The notes under the pieces were generated by a model. It made no database searches, was not told the origin of the DNA, and saw only the letters and a list, made by a program, of their open reading frames with translations. Shown here piece after piece: positions 33,937 to 45,194 of a stretch of 64,000 nucleotides of DNA (position 1 is the first letter of the stretch; each line of letters begins with the position of its first letter). Origin of the DNA: Ferribacterium limneticum (lineage in GTDB: Bacteria > Pseudomonadota > Gammaproteobacteria > Burkholderiales > Rhodocyclaceae); assembly GCF_020510625.1 (NCBI RefSeq), contig NZ_CP075191.1:2766001-2830000 (forward strand), read 5' to 3'. Position numbers and translations under genes: made by a program.

Positions 33937-34542
33937 ATGCGCATTCGTCTCTATTCCATCCTCGTTCTCGTCGCCACCCTGCTTTCCGGCTGCGGCTACA
34001 ACCAGATCCAGATCAACGATGAGGGCGTCAACGCCGCCTGGGCAGAGGTGCTGAACCAGTACAAACGCCGGGCCGACCTGATCCCCAACCTCGTTTCCGT
34101 CGTTCAGGGCTACGCCGCCCATGAAAAGGAAGTGCTGACCCGCGTCACCGAAGCGCGCGCCAACGTCGCTGGCATGAAGATCACACCGGAGCTGGTCAAT
34201 GACGAAGCCGCCTTCGCCAAGTTCCAGAAGGCGCAGGGTGAGCTCTCCGGCGCCCTGTCCCGCCTGCTGGTGGTCGCCGAAAATTACCCGCAGCTCAAGG
34301 CCGACGCCAATTTCCGCGACCTGCAGGCCCAGCTCGAAGGCACCGAGAACCGCATCACCGTGGCGCGCAACCGCTACATCGAGACGGTCAAGGAATACAA
34401 CATTTCGGTGCGCACCTTCCCCAACAACCTGACGGCCATGGTCATGGGCTACAAGCCAAAACCCAGCTTCACGGTCGAGGACGAAAAAGCCATCTCCGCC
34501 CCGCCGACCGTCAAGTTCGACAGCCCGGCTGCCGCCAAGTAA
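33937..34542 (+). CDS. LemA-family lipoprotein
   Basis: ATG 33937 follows GGGAG and gives 201 residues starting with a lipoprotein signal (VATLLSGC, Cys18). The long helical hairpin domain is typical of LemA: NQIQINDEGVNAAWAEVLNQ, YKRRADLIPNLVSVVQGYA, NRYIETVKEYNISVRTFPNN and KPSFTVEDEKA. LemA proteins form helical bundles at the membrane and usually sit with TPM-domain proteins, as here. Their exact job is unsettled. Confidence 0.92.
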   Translation: MRIRLYSILVLVATLLSGCGYNQIQINDEGVNAAWAEVLNQYKRRADLIPNLVSVVQGYAAHEKEVLTRVTEARANVAGMKITPELVNDEAAFAKFQKAQGELSGALSRLLVVAENYPQLKADANFRDLQAQLEGTENRITVARNRYIETVKEYNISVRTFPNNLTAMVMGYKPKPSFTVEDEKAISAPPTVKFDSPAAAK

Positions 34543-34548
34543 GCCGCC

Positions 34549-35394
34549 ATGCTGCGCTGGCTGGTCACCCTCTGCTTCGCGCTACTGCCGCTGCTCGGCT
34601 GGAGCGCGAGCGAGGTGGCGCTGCCGGCGCTGACCGAGCACGTCACCGACCTCACCGCTACCCTGTCAGCCGACGAACGCGCCGGACTGACGGCCAGCCT
34701 CGCCGCGCTGGAAAAAGACAAGGGCGCGCAGGTCGTCATCGTGCTGCTGCCGACGACGCAGCCGGAAAGCATCGAGCAGTTCGGCATCCGCCTCGCCGAT
34801 GCCTGGAAAATCGGCCGCAAGGGCGTTGATGACGGCGTGATCGTCATCGTCGCCAAGAACGACCGGCGCATGCGCATCGAAGTCGGCTACGGCCTGGAAG
34901 GCGCCATTCCCGACGCCATTGCCAAGCGCATCGTGGCCGAACAGATGGCGCCGCGTTTCCGCGAGGGTGATTTTGCCGGCGGCTTGCAGGCCACCATGGC
35001 GACGCTGGACAAGGTGATTCGCGGCGAGCCGCTGCCGGCGCCCGTTGTGCAAACTGCACCGAGTGACGGCGAACCCGCCGATGCGCTGACCTTCCTGCTC
35101 ATCGTCTTCTTCATGGCCGGCATCATCCGCTCGATGTTCGGCCTGCTCGGTTCGCTGGCCGTCTCCGGCGTCGCCGGCTGGCTGGCATGGACCATCTTCG
35201 CCTCGCTCGGCCTGGCCGGCGGCGCCGCACTACTCGCTTTCGTCCTCTCCTTCATCCGCCTCGGCCGCGGCGGCTGGTCTTCCGGTGGGGGCGGGGGCTT
35301 CTCCGGCGGCTTTGGCGGTGGCTCGTCGGGTGGCGGCGGATTTTCCGGCGGCGGAGGCGGCTTCGGTGGCGGTGGCGCCTCGGGGAACTGGTGA
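34549..35394 (+). CDS. TPM-domain membrane protein (YgcG-like)
   Basis: The 281-residue protein has a signal peptide (to GWSAS), then a TPM domain (about 25-150: VTDLTATLSADERAGL, KGAQVVIVLLPTTQPESIEQFG, RMRIEVGYGLEGAIPDAIAKRI). Two hydrophobic stretches (about 175-240) follow, then a Gly/Ser-rich tail of about 40 residues (GGGFSGGFGGGSSGGGG type). This is the classic partner of LemA. TPM domains have been linked to phosphatase-like and photosystem repair functions in plants; the bacterial role is unclear. It starts 6 bp after lemA. Confidence 0.9.
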   Translation: MLRWLVTLCFALLPLLGWSASEVALPALTEHVTDLTATLSADERAGLTASLAALEKDKGAQVVIVLLPTTQPESIEQFGIRLADAWKIGRKGVDDGVIVIVAKNDRRMRIEVGYGLEGAIPDAIAKRIVAEQMAPRFREGDFAGGLQATMATLDKVIRGEPLPAPVVQTAPSDGEPADALTFLLIVFFMAGIIRSMFGLLGSLAVSGVAGWLAWTIFASLGLAGGAALLAFVLSFIRLGRGGWSSGGGGGFSGGFGGGSSGGGGFSGGGGGFGGGGASGNW

Positions 35395-35398
35395 AACC

Positions 35399-35893
35399 AT
35401 GCTGACACGCCTGATCAAACACCTCTCATCGCCCGGCTGGTGGGCCAGACGAGCCTTCCGTGCCGACGACCTGGCGGCCATAGCCACGGCGGTCAAGGCA
35501 TCCGAAACCAGGCAGCGCGGCGAAATCCGCATCGCCATCGAAGGCCCGCTACCGCTCCGCGCCCTGCTCCGCGAGGAATCCTGCCGCGACCGCGCCGCTG
35601 CGCTGTTCCAGTCGCTCGGCGTGGCGGCGACGCGCGAGGCCAACGGCATCCTCGTTTATGTTCAACTGATCGACCGCCGGGTCGAAATCCTCGCCGACCG
35701 CGGGATTGCTGCCCTCGTTCCGCCAGCCGAATGGGAAGCCATCTGCCGCCGCATGGAAACCGCGTTTGCCGCCAAGGATTACCAAACCGGCATGGTGCAC
35801 GCCATCGAACGAATCACGGCGCTGCTCGCCCGGCACTTCCCGGCCAGCGGCGACAACCCGAACGAACTCGACGACGCGCCGACCCTGCTTTGA
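35399..35893 (+). CDS. Second TPM-domain protein, cytoplasmic type
   Basis: ATG 35399 lies 4 bp behind the previous stop and gives 164 residues without a signal peptide. Residues about 15-145 match the short TPM-domain family that follows lemA/ygcG in many proteobacteria (RAFRADDLAAIATAVKASE, GEIRIAIEGPLPL, NGILVYVQLIDRRVEILADRGI, YQTGMVHAIERITALLARHFP). It completes a lemA-TPM-TPM operon. The molecular role is not known. Confidence 0.85.
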   Translation: MLTRLIKHLSSPGWWARRAFRADDLAAIATAVKASETRQRGEIRIAIEGPLPLRALLREESCRDRAAALFQSLGVAATREANGILVYVQLIDRRVEILADRGIAALVPPAEWEAICRRMETAFAAKDYQTGMVHAIERITALLARHFPASGDNPNELDDAPTLL

Positions 35894-35948
35894 GTATCGC
35901 CGCCAAGGTCGAACGTGCCAGCAAGGCTGGATTATCGGAGGTGCTCTG

Positions 35949-36491
35949 ATGCAAACATTGGAACTGAGCAAGGCTTTCACGCTGATCGAACCCGGGCCCG
36001 TCGTCCTCGTCACTACTCATGACGGCAAGAAAGACAACATCATGACCATCTCGTGGACCATGGTCATGGATTTCACCCCGGTTTTTGCCATCACCACCGG
36101 GGAATGGAATCACTCCTACGCGGCCTTGCAAAAGAATCGCGAGTGCGTCATCGCCATTCCCACCGTCGACCTGCTCGATACGGTCGTTGGCATTGGGACG
36201 TGCTCCGGGGCCGACACCGACAAATTTGCCCGGTTCAAGCTCACGCCAGTCCCGGCCAAACTCGTCAGGCCGCCCCTGATCAAGGAATGCCTGGCCAACA
36301 TCGAGTGCAAGGTCATCGACATTGTCGAAAAGCACAACATCGTCGTGCTGGAAGCGGTCGCCGCCTGTATCGACAATGAACGCCAGGAAAAGCGCACGCT
36401 TCACGCCGTGGGTGACGGCACCTTCATTGTCGACGGGCGCAAGATCGACCGGAAGCAGATGATGGCCACCAAGCTCCCGCCGGGCGTCTAG
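35949..36491 (+). CDS. Flavin reductase-like FMN-binding protein
   Basis: ATG 35949 is preceded by CGGAGG and gives 180 residues of the flavin reductase-like (split-barrel FMN-binding) family. Motifs are PVVLVTTHDGKKDNIMTISW near the N terminus, VFAITTGEWNHSYAALQKN, and ECLANIECKVIDIVEKHNIV. Such proteins bind FMN and reduce flavin or act on small substrates. No partner monooxygenase is visible here. It lies 55 bp behind the TPM genes, so it may be read from the same transcript or a local promoter. Confidence 0.85.
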   Translation: MQTLELSKAFTLIEPGPVVLVTTHDGKKDNIMTISWTMVMDFTPVFAITTGEWNHSYAALQKNRECVIAIPTVDLLDTVVGIGTCSGADTDKFARFKLTPVPAKLVRPPLIKECLANIECKVIDIVEKHNIVVLEAVAACIDNERQEKRTLHAVGDGTFIVDGRKIDRKQMMATKLPPGV

Positions 36492-36556
36492 CAATCACTG
36501 GCCAGCTTGTGCTGTGGCGCTGACCGAATCCATTCACATCCATAAGGAGATTTTCC

Positions 36557-37306
36557 ATGTTGGACATCCCGCGAATATTCAATATCACCGAAAGTGCTCA
36601 TCGCATCCACAACCCGATCACCCCCGAAAAGCTGGCCACGCTCGGTGCAGCGCTGCGTTTGGCGTCGGGGGCCCGAGTGCTCGACCTCGGTAGCGGCTCG
36701 GGGGAGATGCTGTGCACCTGGGCGCGCGATCTCGATGTCGTCGGCACCGGCATCGACATGAGCCAGCTGTTCTCCGAGCAAGCGAAACGCCGTGCCGTAG
36801 AACTCGGCGTCGCCGATCAAGTCCACTTCATCCATGGCGATGCTGCCGGCTATGTCTCCGACGAGAAGGCCGATGTAGCGGCCTGTGTCGGTGCCACCTG
36901 GATCGGCGGGGGAGTCGCCGGCACGATAGCGCTTCTGGCGCGGAGCCTGCGCACCGGAGGAATCATCCTCATCGGCGAGCCGTTCTGGCGGCAGTTGCCG
37001 CCGACCGACGATGTGGCCAAAGGCTGTCTTGCCAACTCGATTTCGGACTTCCTCGTGCTTCCCGAACTTGTCGCGTCTTTCGGCCACCTGGGCTATGACG
37101 TCGTTGAAATGGTTCTGGCGGACCAGGACGGCTGGGACAGATACGAGGCAGCCAAATGGCTCACCATGCGCCGATGGCTCGAAGCCAATCCCGACGACGA
37201 GTTGGCCAACGAGGTTCGCGCCCAACTGAGCTCGGAACCCGAGCGCTACGCCGCTTACACGCGTGAATACCTGGGCTGGGGGGTGTTTGCGCTGATGCCA
37301 CGATGA
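36557..37306 (+). CDS. SAM-dependent methyltransferase
   Basis: The 249-residue product starts after a strong AAGGAG site. A Rossmann methyltransferase domain spans about 25-170, with motif I VLDLGSGSGEML, acidic GTGIDMSQLF, FIHGDAAGY and the post-I/IV block ADVAACVGATWIGGG. The C-terminal 80 residues (TMRRWLEANPDDELANEVRAQ) fit a family of stand-alone class I methyltransferases of unknown substrate. It follows the flavin reductase-like gene by 65 bp. Confidence 0.85.
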   Translation: MLDIPRIFNITESAHRIHNPITPEKLATLGAALRLASGARVLDLGSGSGEMLCTWARDLDVVGTGIDMSQLFSEQAKRRAVELGVADQVHFIHGDAAGYVSDEKADVAACVGATWIGGGVAGTIALLARSLRTGGIILIGEPFWRQLPPTDDVAKGCLANSISDFLVLPELVASFGHLGYDVVEMVLADQDGWDRYEAAKWLTMRRWLEANPDDELANEVRAQLSSEPERYAAYTREYLGWGVFALMPR

Positions 37307-37417
37307 AGCCGCATCACGCCGGGCACGCCAAAGGTTGAACCTTGCCGGTTGTGCCAGGGCACATCAGCGCGACCAAAAATCAAGCAGCAAGCACTGCCCC
37401 AAACACCCCGGCTCGAT

Positions 37418-37696
37418 TCAGCCATTCGCCACCTGCTCGAAGCTCCTGAAATCGCCGTCGCCCAGCGCGACATTGATCCGCTGGACCACGGCATGGCTCG
37501 GCCCGCGTTGCGCCCAGGCGATCAGTTCGAGCACGGCCATTTCTTCGCCGACGGCCATCGCCTCGACCCGGCCGTCGGCCAGGTTGCGCACCCAGCCGAC
37601 GACGCCCAGCTTTCTTGCCTGCTCGGCCATGGACCAGCGATAGCCCACCCCCTGGACCCTGCCCTCAACCAGCAGATGACGTCCGATTATTGCCAT
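37418..37696 (-). CDS. acyP: Acylphosphatase
   Basis: The 92-residue enzyme hydrolyses acyl phosphates such as acetyl or carbamoyl phosphate. The signature [12 protein letters not shown] contains the phosphate-binding Arg20, and [12 protein letters not shown] contains the catalytic Asn38. Length is typical. AAGGAG precedes the ATG. It is a single gene on the minus strand between two rightward genes. Confidence 0.95.
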   Translation of the reverse strand: MAIIGRHLLVEGRVQGVGYRWSMAEQARKLGVVGWVRNLADGRVEAMAVGEEMAVLELIAWAQRGPSHAVVQRINVALGDGDFRSFEQVANG

Positions 37697-37845
37697 GTCT
37701 CACTCCTTGCGACGGTGCCGACCATGCCTGCATCTATACCAAAGCTCAGTGCAAAGTGCTAGATTGGCGGGCTTGCCAGACCGCGCTGCCGACAGAAAGG
37801 CGCAGCTAGGCAGATATCAGCGCCACCGGCGCAACAGGGGAATAC

Positions 37846-39711
37846 ATGTCTTCGCATAACAAGCAAGCCTTGCCGGCCATCACGGTCGCTGCCATCGGGG
37901 TCGTCTTTGGTGACATCGGCACCAGCCCGCTCTACGCGCTGAAGGAAATCTTCAACGGCCACCATCCCATCCCGGTCACCCCGGAAAACATTCTCGGCGT
38001 TCTGTCGCTGGTCTTCTGGGCAATCATCGTGCTGGTCACAATCAAGTACGTCGCCATCATCATGCGCGCCGACAACCGCGGCGAGGGCGGCTCGCTGGCC
38101 CTGCTGGCGCTGGTCACCGAACGGGCCAAGAACCCGCGCCTGTCGTGGATCATCACCTTGCTCGGCATCTTCGCTGCCGCACTATTCTATGGCGACAGCA
38201 TGATCACGCCGGCCATTTCGGTACTTTCTGCGGTCGAAGGTCTGGAAATCATCACGCCGACACTGAAACCTTATGTGATCCCGCTCACGCTGGGCATCCT
38301 GACCGGCCTGTTCTTCATCCAGAAGCACGGCACCGGCGCCATGGGAAAACTGTTCGGCCCGGTCATGGTGACGTGGTTCGGCATTCTGGCCATCCTCGGC
38401 CTGATGCAAATCGCCCATAACCCGGCCGTTCTGCTCGCCCTCAACCCCCTGTTTGCCATCGTTTTCATTGCCGAACACACCGGCCTCGCTTTCCTGGCGC
38501 TCGGTTCGGTCGTCCTCGCCGTGACCGGCGGCGAAGCGCTGTACACCGATATGGGCCACTTCGGCCGCTTCCCGATTCGCCTCGCCTGGTTCGGTTTCGT
38601 CATGCCGGCGCTGGTCCTCAATTACTTTGGCCAGGGCGCCCTGCTGCTGGTCGAACCGGAAGCCATCGCCAGCCCCTTCTACCACCTCGCTCCCGACTGG
38701 GCGCTGATCCCGATGGTCGGCCTGGCCACGGCAGCAACGGTCATCGCCTCGCAGGCCGTCATCTCCGGCGCCTTCTCGGTCGCCCGCCAGTCGATCCAGA
38801 TGGGCCTGCTGCCGCGCATGCAGATCATCCACACCTCCGGCATGGAAGAGGGGCAGATCTACGTGCCCTTTACCAACTGGTCGCTTTACCTCGCCGTCGT
38901 CGCGCTGGTCATCGGCTTCAAGAGCTCATCGAACCTCGCCGCCGCCTACGGCATTGCCGTCACCGGCACCATGCTGATCGACACCATCCTCGTCGCCTTC
39001 GTCATGGTCCTGATGTGGAAGTGGAACAAGCTGCTCGTCGCCCTCGTCGCCGGCACACTATTGCTGGTCGACATCGCCTTCTTCGCCGCCAACGCAATCA
39101 AGATCCCCGAAGGCGGCTGGTTCCCGCTGGCCATGGGCCTTGTTTCCTTCACCGTGCTGACCACCTGGCGACGCGGTCGGCGCATGGTGTCGGAAGAAAT
39201 GGCCAAGCAGAGCATCCCGATGGACGACTTTCTGCAATCCATTGACGACGTCCATCGCATTTATGGCACGGCTGTCTTCATGACCAGCGCCAAGGACGGC
39301 GTGCCCCCGGCCCTGCTCCACAACCTCAAGCACAATCAGGTACTGCATGAACGCGTCGTGCTGGTCACCGTGCAGACCATGCAGACGCCGCATGTTGTGG
39401 ACATGGAGCGCATTTACATGCACGACATGAGCAAGGGTTTCAAGCGCCTGATCATCCGCTACGGCTTCATGGAAAGTCCGGACGTGCCCGGTGCGCTGGA
39501 GCAATGCAAACGCTTCGGCGAACGTTTCGACATGATGGAAACCACCTTCTATTTGTCGCGTGAAACCATTGTGCCATCCATGGCCCGCGGCATGCTTCCC
39601 TGGCGCGCCCGGCTCTTCGCCATCATGTCCAAGAACGCGACCAGTGCCAGCGACTTCTTCCATATTCCGACCAACCGCGTGGTCGAACTGGGGACTCAGC
39701 TCGTCATCTGA
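37846..39711 (+). CDS. kup: Low-affinity potassium transporter Kup
   Basis: The 621-residue protein is a Kup/HAK K+/H+ symporter. It has about twelve membrane helices and family blocks [75 protein letters not shown] and [19 protein letters not shown]. The cytoplasmic tail starts after about residue 450. AGGGGAAT precedes the ATG. It is a single-gene unit closed by a strong terminator. Confidence 0.95.
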   Translation: MSSHNKQALPAITVAAIGVVFGDIGTSPLYALKEIFNGHHPIPVTPENILGVLSLVFWAIIVLVTIKYVAIIMRADNRGEGGSLALLALVTERAKNPRLSWIITLLGIFAAALFYGDSMITPAISVLSAVEGLEIITPTLKPYVIPLTLGILTGLFFIQKHGTGAMGKLFGPVMVTWFGILAILGLMQIAHNPAVLLALNPLFAIVFIAEHTGLAFLALGSVVLAVTGGEALYTDMGHFGRFPIRLAWFGFVMPALVLNYFGQGALLLVEPEAIASPFYHLAPDWALIPMVGLATAATVIASQAVISGAFSVARQSIQMGLLPRMQIIHTSGMEEGQIYVPFTNWSLYLAVVALVIGFKSSSNLAAAYGIAVTGTMLIDTILVAFVMVLMWKWNKLLVALVAGTLLLVDIAFFAANAIKIPEGGWFPLAMGLVSFTVLTTWRRGRRMVSEEMAKQSIPMDDFLQSIDDVHRIYGTAVFMTSAKDGVPPALLHNLKHNQVLHERVVLVTVQTMQTPHVVDMERIYMHDMSKGFKRLIIRYGFMESPDVPGALEQCKRFGERFDMMETTFYLSRETIVPSMARGMLPWRARLFAIMSKNATSASDFFHIPTNRVVELGTQLVI

Positions 39712-39729
39712 ATTCAGCCGCCCCCCAAG

Positions 39730-39757
39730 GCCCTGCCCGACCCGGCAGGGCTTTTTT
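39730..39757 (+). terminator. Terminator of kup
   Basis: The stem GCCCTGCC-cgaccc-GGCAGGGC is followed by TTTTTT, beginning 19 bp behind the kup stop. Confidence 0.92.
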
Positions 39758-39864
39758 GCACTTAAAACAGCAGTTTATTAGCAGAAACTGAAACTAGCGC
39801 AGATCAATGTGGTCCGAATCGCTAGACGCAACAATCGCCATCAACTTTTTTTCGGACGCCCTTG

Positions 39865-40338
39865 ATGAAACGCCTGATCCCCTTGCTATTCCTTGCCAGC
39901 CTTGCCTTCCCCAGCTTTGCTGAGGTCACAAGCCGCGACCAGCCAATTCACGATGCGGCCCGTGAGGGCAACGGCGACGATGTTCGCCGCCTGCTCAAGG
40001 CCGATCCGAAGCAGCGCGATGTCCGCACGGCACTTGGCTCGACCCCGCTGCACCTGGCCGCGACCAATCCCGACACCTCGGCCATGAAGGCCCTGATTGC
40101 AGCCGGTGCCGATGTGAACGCACGCGACAACGAAGGCGCAACGCCCCTGCACATGGCGGCCTATTCCAGCCGCCCGAAGAACACCCAGTTGATGCTCGAA
40201 GCCGGCGCCGATCCGCAGGCCAAGACGGACAATGGCCGCGACCCCGGATCGATGGCCCGCAAGGTCAAGGCCGATGAGACGGCCGGCGTCATTTCGCTAT
40301 GGGTACTCAAGGGCTGCAAGGCTGGCAAGCCATGCTGA
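39865..40338 (+). CDS. Exported ankyrin-repeat protein
   Basis: ATG 39865 (a TTG one codon earlier is possible) gives 157 residues with a signal peptide (KRLIPLLFLASLAFPSFA). About three ankyrin repeats follow, with the clear units GSTPLHLAATNPDTSAMKAL and GATPLHMAAYSSRPKNTQLM and the helix-loop AGADVNARDNE. It is periplasmic by prediction. Its stop overlaps the start of the DUF411 gene, so they form a two-gene unit. Confidence 0.88.
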   Translation: MKRLIPLLFLASLAFPSFAEVTSRDQPIHDAAREGNGDDVRRLLKADPKQRDVRTALGSTPLHLAATNPDTSAMKALIAAGADVNARDNEGATPLHMAAYSSRPKNTQLMLEAGADPQAKTDNGRDPGSMARKVKADETAGVISLWVLKGCKAGKPC

Positions 40339-40835
40339 AAGCCGCCGCCCTGCTCTGCGCTGCGCTGCTTTCCGGCAGCGCCCTGGCCACCCAGCCGGTG
40401 GCATTGCCCACCATTGAAGTCTATATGCCGACCGTCTGCCTGGCCTGCATCGACTGGGCAGAACATCTGCGCCAGAACGGCTTCACGGTCAAGGTGACGC
40501 AAACCGACGACATGGACGCCATCAAGCGCCGCCTGAAAGTGCCAAAGGATCTCGAAGCCATCCCCAGCGCCCAGGTTGCCGGCTATTTCATCGAAGGCCA
40601 TGTGCACGCCGACCAGATCAAGGAGTTGCTGACCGAAAAGCCAACGGCACTCGGCCTGGCCGTCCCCGGCCTGCCACTCGGCGCCCCCGGCCGCGAGTTC
40701 TCCAGCCCGACCTGCGAAACCGCCTGCACCATGCTCGACAAGGACAGCACGGCAACCCCGCGGGTACGCCGCGAATTCTATGAAACGCTGCTGGTAAAAA
40801 AGGGCGGCAAGACTTCGATTTACGCCCGGCACTGA
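40332..40835 (+). CDS. Divergent exported DUF411 protein
   Basis: ATG 40332 lies inside the end of the ankyrin gene, and the product (167 residues) has a signal peptide (MLKAAALLCAALLSGSALA). The DUF411 fold is visible: YMPTVCLACIDWAEHLRQNGF, YFIEGHVHADQIKELL and PGLPLGAPG. DUF411 proteins are usually linked to copper and carry CGCC and a Cys-His pair. Here the first motif is C-x2-C (CLAC), the Cys-His pair is missing (LEAIPSAQV), and a C-terminal extension brings CETAC. Metal binding may be changed. Confidence 0.8.
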   Translation: MLKAAALLCAALLSGSALATQPVALPTIEVYMPTVCLACIDWAEHLRQNGFTVKVTQTDDMDAIKRRLKVPKDLEAIPSAQVAGYFIEGHVHADQIKELLTEKPTALGLAVPGLPLGAPGREFSSPTCETACTMLDKDSTATPRVRREFYETLLVKKGGKTSIYARH

Positions 40836-41044
40836 ACTGCGACATCCACCACGACCATGCCTTTGCCTGAAAACGGCGAGACATCCGGGTCGTCAGGCTA
40901 TGCCGAAGAATTATCGATAGCGCATTTTCCGATGTCGCAAACTCACTCCCCGACCATTCCAAACGATTTTTCGTTTTTAGCACTTTAGGCGTATTTACAC
41001 CCCCGGGGCAGTGAGCTATTTTTCGGGCTCATGAATGAGCCTCA

Positions 41045-42604
41045 ATGACCCGATTCCGCTTACATCCCTCTCTTTTCTTCCTTCTTTTTGCATGGGTAGG
41101 CGTCATCGCGCTTGCCCTTCACATGCTGATATCTTCGGAAATCCACCGCCTGAAGATTCATTTTGATCAAGATGTCAGCACCTTCGTCAGTGACGTAAAA
41201 CAAAAGCTGGATGCCAACGAAGCCGTGCTGGCTGGTTTTTCTGCTTTTTTGCAGGCAGTCGATCGGAGCGATACCGATTCAACCATCAAGTATGCAGCGG
41301 CAGTGGCCTCCGCCTATCCCCACATCTACATGATCGAAGTCGCCCGCAAGGTGGCGCAGTCGGAGCAAAGGGATCTGGAAGCATCTTTGCGCCAGGGATG
41401 GCGCGCCGATTTTTCGATCAAGGATTTCGCCAAGGTCGTCAAGCGCCCTTTCCAAGCGGATGACGAAAAGGGTGCCACTTGGCCGATTCTCTTCATGTAT
41501 CCGTCGCTCCCCGAAACTCAGGCAATCTACGGGGTTCGTCTGGAGACGGTCGATTTTCTGTCGCGCTCCGTCGCATTGGCGCAAAAAAATGTCCGGCCGG
41601 TCGCTTCTCCGGTATTCAAGATGTACGAAGGAGGCGACGCCTATATCCTGCTGCAGGAGGTCAGCCGGCCATCCAGCAAGTCTTCTTCGGAGCTGAATTT
41701 CTTTGGCAACACGATGATGGCGATGTTGCTGATCAAAACTCAAGCCTTGATGCCCAGCCGAAGCAAACAGGACAAGTTCGAAAACCTGCAGGTTTCAGCC
41801 GCCCTGGCTGCCGCGGGCAATTCTGAAAGTCTGCTCTTCGAGCAACGAGCGGTCGAGAGTGGGAAAATTGACCGACTGTTTTTGCCCAGTTTCACCCAAC
41901 GTCTGACCATCGATAATTTTTCGCAACCGACGATCATGGCCTTTGATCGCCAATTGCGCTGGAGTGATTTGCTCAGCCGGGAAATCATCCCGATGCTTGG
42001 GCTACTGGGTGTCGCCCTGCTTCTCGTTCCCTGGATCACCGTTCGCCACTACATGGCCCTAGGCCGCGCAGCAGTCGAGCATGAAAGATCGGCCTATCTG
42101 GCCACCCATGATTTGCTGACAAATCTCCCCAATCGTTTCCTTTTCATGGATCGCTACGAACAAGCGTTCCAGCAATGGCAGCGAAATGGCAATGCCTTTG
42201 CGCTGCTGCTCATTGATCTGGACCATTTCAAGGAAATCAACGACCAGCATGGCCATGAGGTTGGCGATCAGGTGCTGATTGGCTGCAGCAAACGCATGGC
42301 GAGCCAACTGCGCGCCTGCGACACGGTTGCCCGCCATGGCGGCGATGAATTCGTCATCCTCCTGGGCAATATCCTCAATATCGAGGATGCGAAGAGCGTC
42401 GGAGAAAAAATACTGGCCGCCTTTGTCGAGCCGATTGAAACGGCAGCCGGGCCTGTGCAGGTGTCGTGCAGCATCGGCATATCAGTTTGCCCGAACCATG
42501 GCGAAAGTCTCGACATCCTGCGCAAATCGGCTGATCGGGCCATGTATCTCTCGAAGGAACAGGGGCGAAATACAGTCTCTGTTTTCTCAAACGATCTTTG
42601 CTGA
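41045..42604 (+). CDS. CHASE-like sensor diguanylate cyclase
   Basis: The 519-residue protein has an N-terminal membrane helix (FFLLFAWVGVIALALHMLI), a periplasmic sensor region of about 280 residues, and a second helix (MLGLLGVALLLVPWI). The sensor resembles CHASE domains (AAAVASAYPHIYMIEVARKV, EASLRQGWRADFSIKDFA, YPSLPETQAIYGVRLETVDFL). The cytoplasmic GGDEF domain has ATHDLLTNLPNRFLFMDR, a full GGDEF motif (RHGGDEFVILLG) and SIGISVCPNHG, so it should make c-di-GMP in response to an external signal. It stands alone. Confidence 0.9.
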   Translation: MTRFRLHPSLFFLLFAWVGVIALALHMLISSEIHRLKIHFDQDVSTFVSDVKQKLDANEAVLAGFSAFLQAVDRSDTDSTIKYAAAVASAYPHIYMIEVARKVAQSEQRDLEASLRQGWRADFSIKDFAKVVKRPFQADDEKGATWPILFMYPSLPETQAIYGVRLETVDFLSRSVALAQKNVRPVASPVFKMYEGGDAYILLQEVSRPSSKSSSELNFFGNTMMAMLLIKTQALMPSRSKQDKFENLQVSAALAAAGNSESLLFEQRAVESGKIDRLFLPSFTQRLTIDNFSQPTIMAFDRQLRWSDLLSREIIPMLGLLGVALLLVPWITVRHYMALGRAAVEHERSAYLATHDLLTNLPNRFLFMDRYEQAFQQWQRNGNAFALLLIDLDHFKEINDQHGHEVGDQVLIGCSKRMASQLRACDTVARHGGDEFVILLGNILNIEDAKSVGEKILAAFVEPIETAAGPVQVSCSIGISVCPNHGESLDILRKSADRAMYLSKEQGRNTVSVFSNDLC

Positions 42605-42645
42605 CCCTGGCCCCTGGAGAGGGGCCGGCTCTGACCTGAATTCGC

Positions 42646-43901
42646 TCAGGGTCGCAAAAAATCCCGGTACATCGCCTCGGCCCAAGCGACATCCTCGCCA
42701 GCCGGATTGGGGTTGCGGGTCTGCTTGACCTGCTGGAGCAGGAAACCATCACCACGCTGGCGGTAGCTGGTATCAATGCGCGTCTGCTCATCCGGTTCGA
42801 TGCTGCTCAGCACATGGCAAACGCTCTCCGGCAGCAGAGGCGGGAATGCATGGCCGGTGGCCTGCGCCGCAATCTGCTGGGCCACGGCCAGCCCCATGCG
42901 GTTGGCGACATGCCCGGTCTTGGGATAGAGGCCAAAGGCCGGTGACACCATGCCGGTCGCGTCGCCAATGACGAACACACGCTCATCGACCGGGCTGCGA
43001 AAATCGACTGCCCCCTGCGCCGCCCAGCCGCTGGGCCGGCCGCCCTCTTCAGCGCGGATCAGGCCGGCCTGCCATATCAGGTCGGCCGCCTGCTGGGGCG
43101 GGCTCAACAAGGCTGCATCGAAGCGGATGTCGTCGATATCGGTGCTCACCGTCTTCCGCACCGGGTCGATCTGGCGAATCTGCGCGTGATCGAGGTAGGT
43201 GACCTGGTCCTTGAAACGGTCGAGCAGAATGGAACGGAAGGCCGGCATCATCGGGTTGGGATCGGCGATGATCAACTTGCCCGGAATCTTCTGCGTCTTC
43301 AGCCACCAGGCGATCAGCATCGCTCGCTCGTAGGGCGCCGGCGGGCAGCGGTAAGGCGCTGGCGGAATGTTCATCAGCAGGTCGCCGCCCTTGAAACCGG
43401 CCAGCCGTTGCTTCAGGGACAGCAAATCGGCACCGTTGAGCATGGCGCCTGAGTAGCGGCGGCGTAGCTCAGCCACCAGCGCCGGATCCTCGACCTGCCA
43501 CGCCGCGTAGTTTTCACGAATGCCAGGCGCGATCACCAGCCAGTCGTAGGCCAGCCGCTCGTTACCGGCGATGACAATGCCTGCTGCACGGTCAATGGCG
43601 CTGACATCGGCCTGCACGAAACGATAGCCCCAGCGCGCTGCGAGGGCGGCGTACTCGTGACGCTCCGGCGCCGGGACTGTGGCATCAACCAACCAGCGGT
43701 TGCTCAGTGCAAACGACACGAAGGCCGGCTGGCGATCGATCAGTACCACCTCGATATCGGGAGCCAGCGCCCGCAGATGGCGAGCTGTAGACAAGCCGCC
43801 CCAGCCGCCGCCAATCACCACGACGCGGCGACTCGCTGCCCGACTGGAACCGATCAGGGGCAACAGCCCGGCAGCCAGCAGAAACTGACGACGCGTCGTT
43901 T

Positions 43902-43905
<4 letters not shown>
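42646..43905 (-). CDS. Tat-exported FAD oxidoreductase (FccB/SoxF-like)
   Basis: The 419-residue flavoprotein begins with a twin-arginine signal (TTRRQFLLAAGLLPLIG) and an FAD-binding loop VVVIGGGWGGLSTARHL. The segment PPAPYRCPPAPYERAML (Cys187) and the C-terminal VCHVLSSIEPDEQ match the two redox-active cysteines of flavocytochrome c sulfide dehydrogenases. FVIGDATGMVSPAFG contacts FAD. It may oxidise sulfide or another thiol in the periplasm. No cytochrome partner lies next to it. Its start overlaps the MacB permease stop (ATGA), so it is the last gene of the tolC-macAB operon. Confidence 0.85.
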
Positions 43906-45122
<1,217 letters not shown>

Positions 45123-45194
45123 GATGAAACCACCTGTCGAGGTCGACCGGAAAAAACGGCCAAAAATAAAATGTCCGACAGCCGAGGAACAGTC

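Noticed and set aside
40857..40988. Possible 43-codon reading frame between the DUF411 gene and the CHASE-like cyclase gene
   Set aside because: It has an ATG and a stop but no ribosome binding site, no recognisable motif and ordinary intergenic composition.
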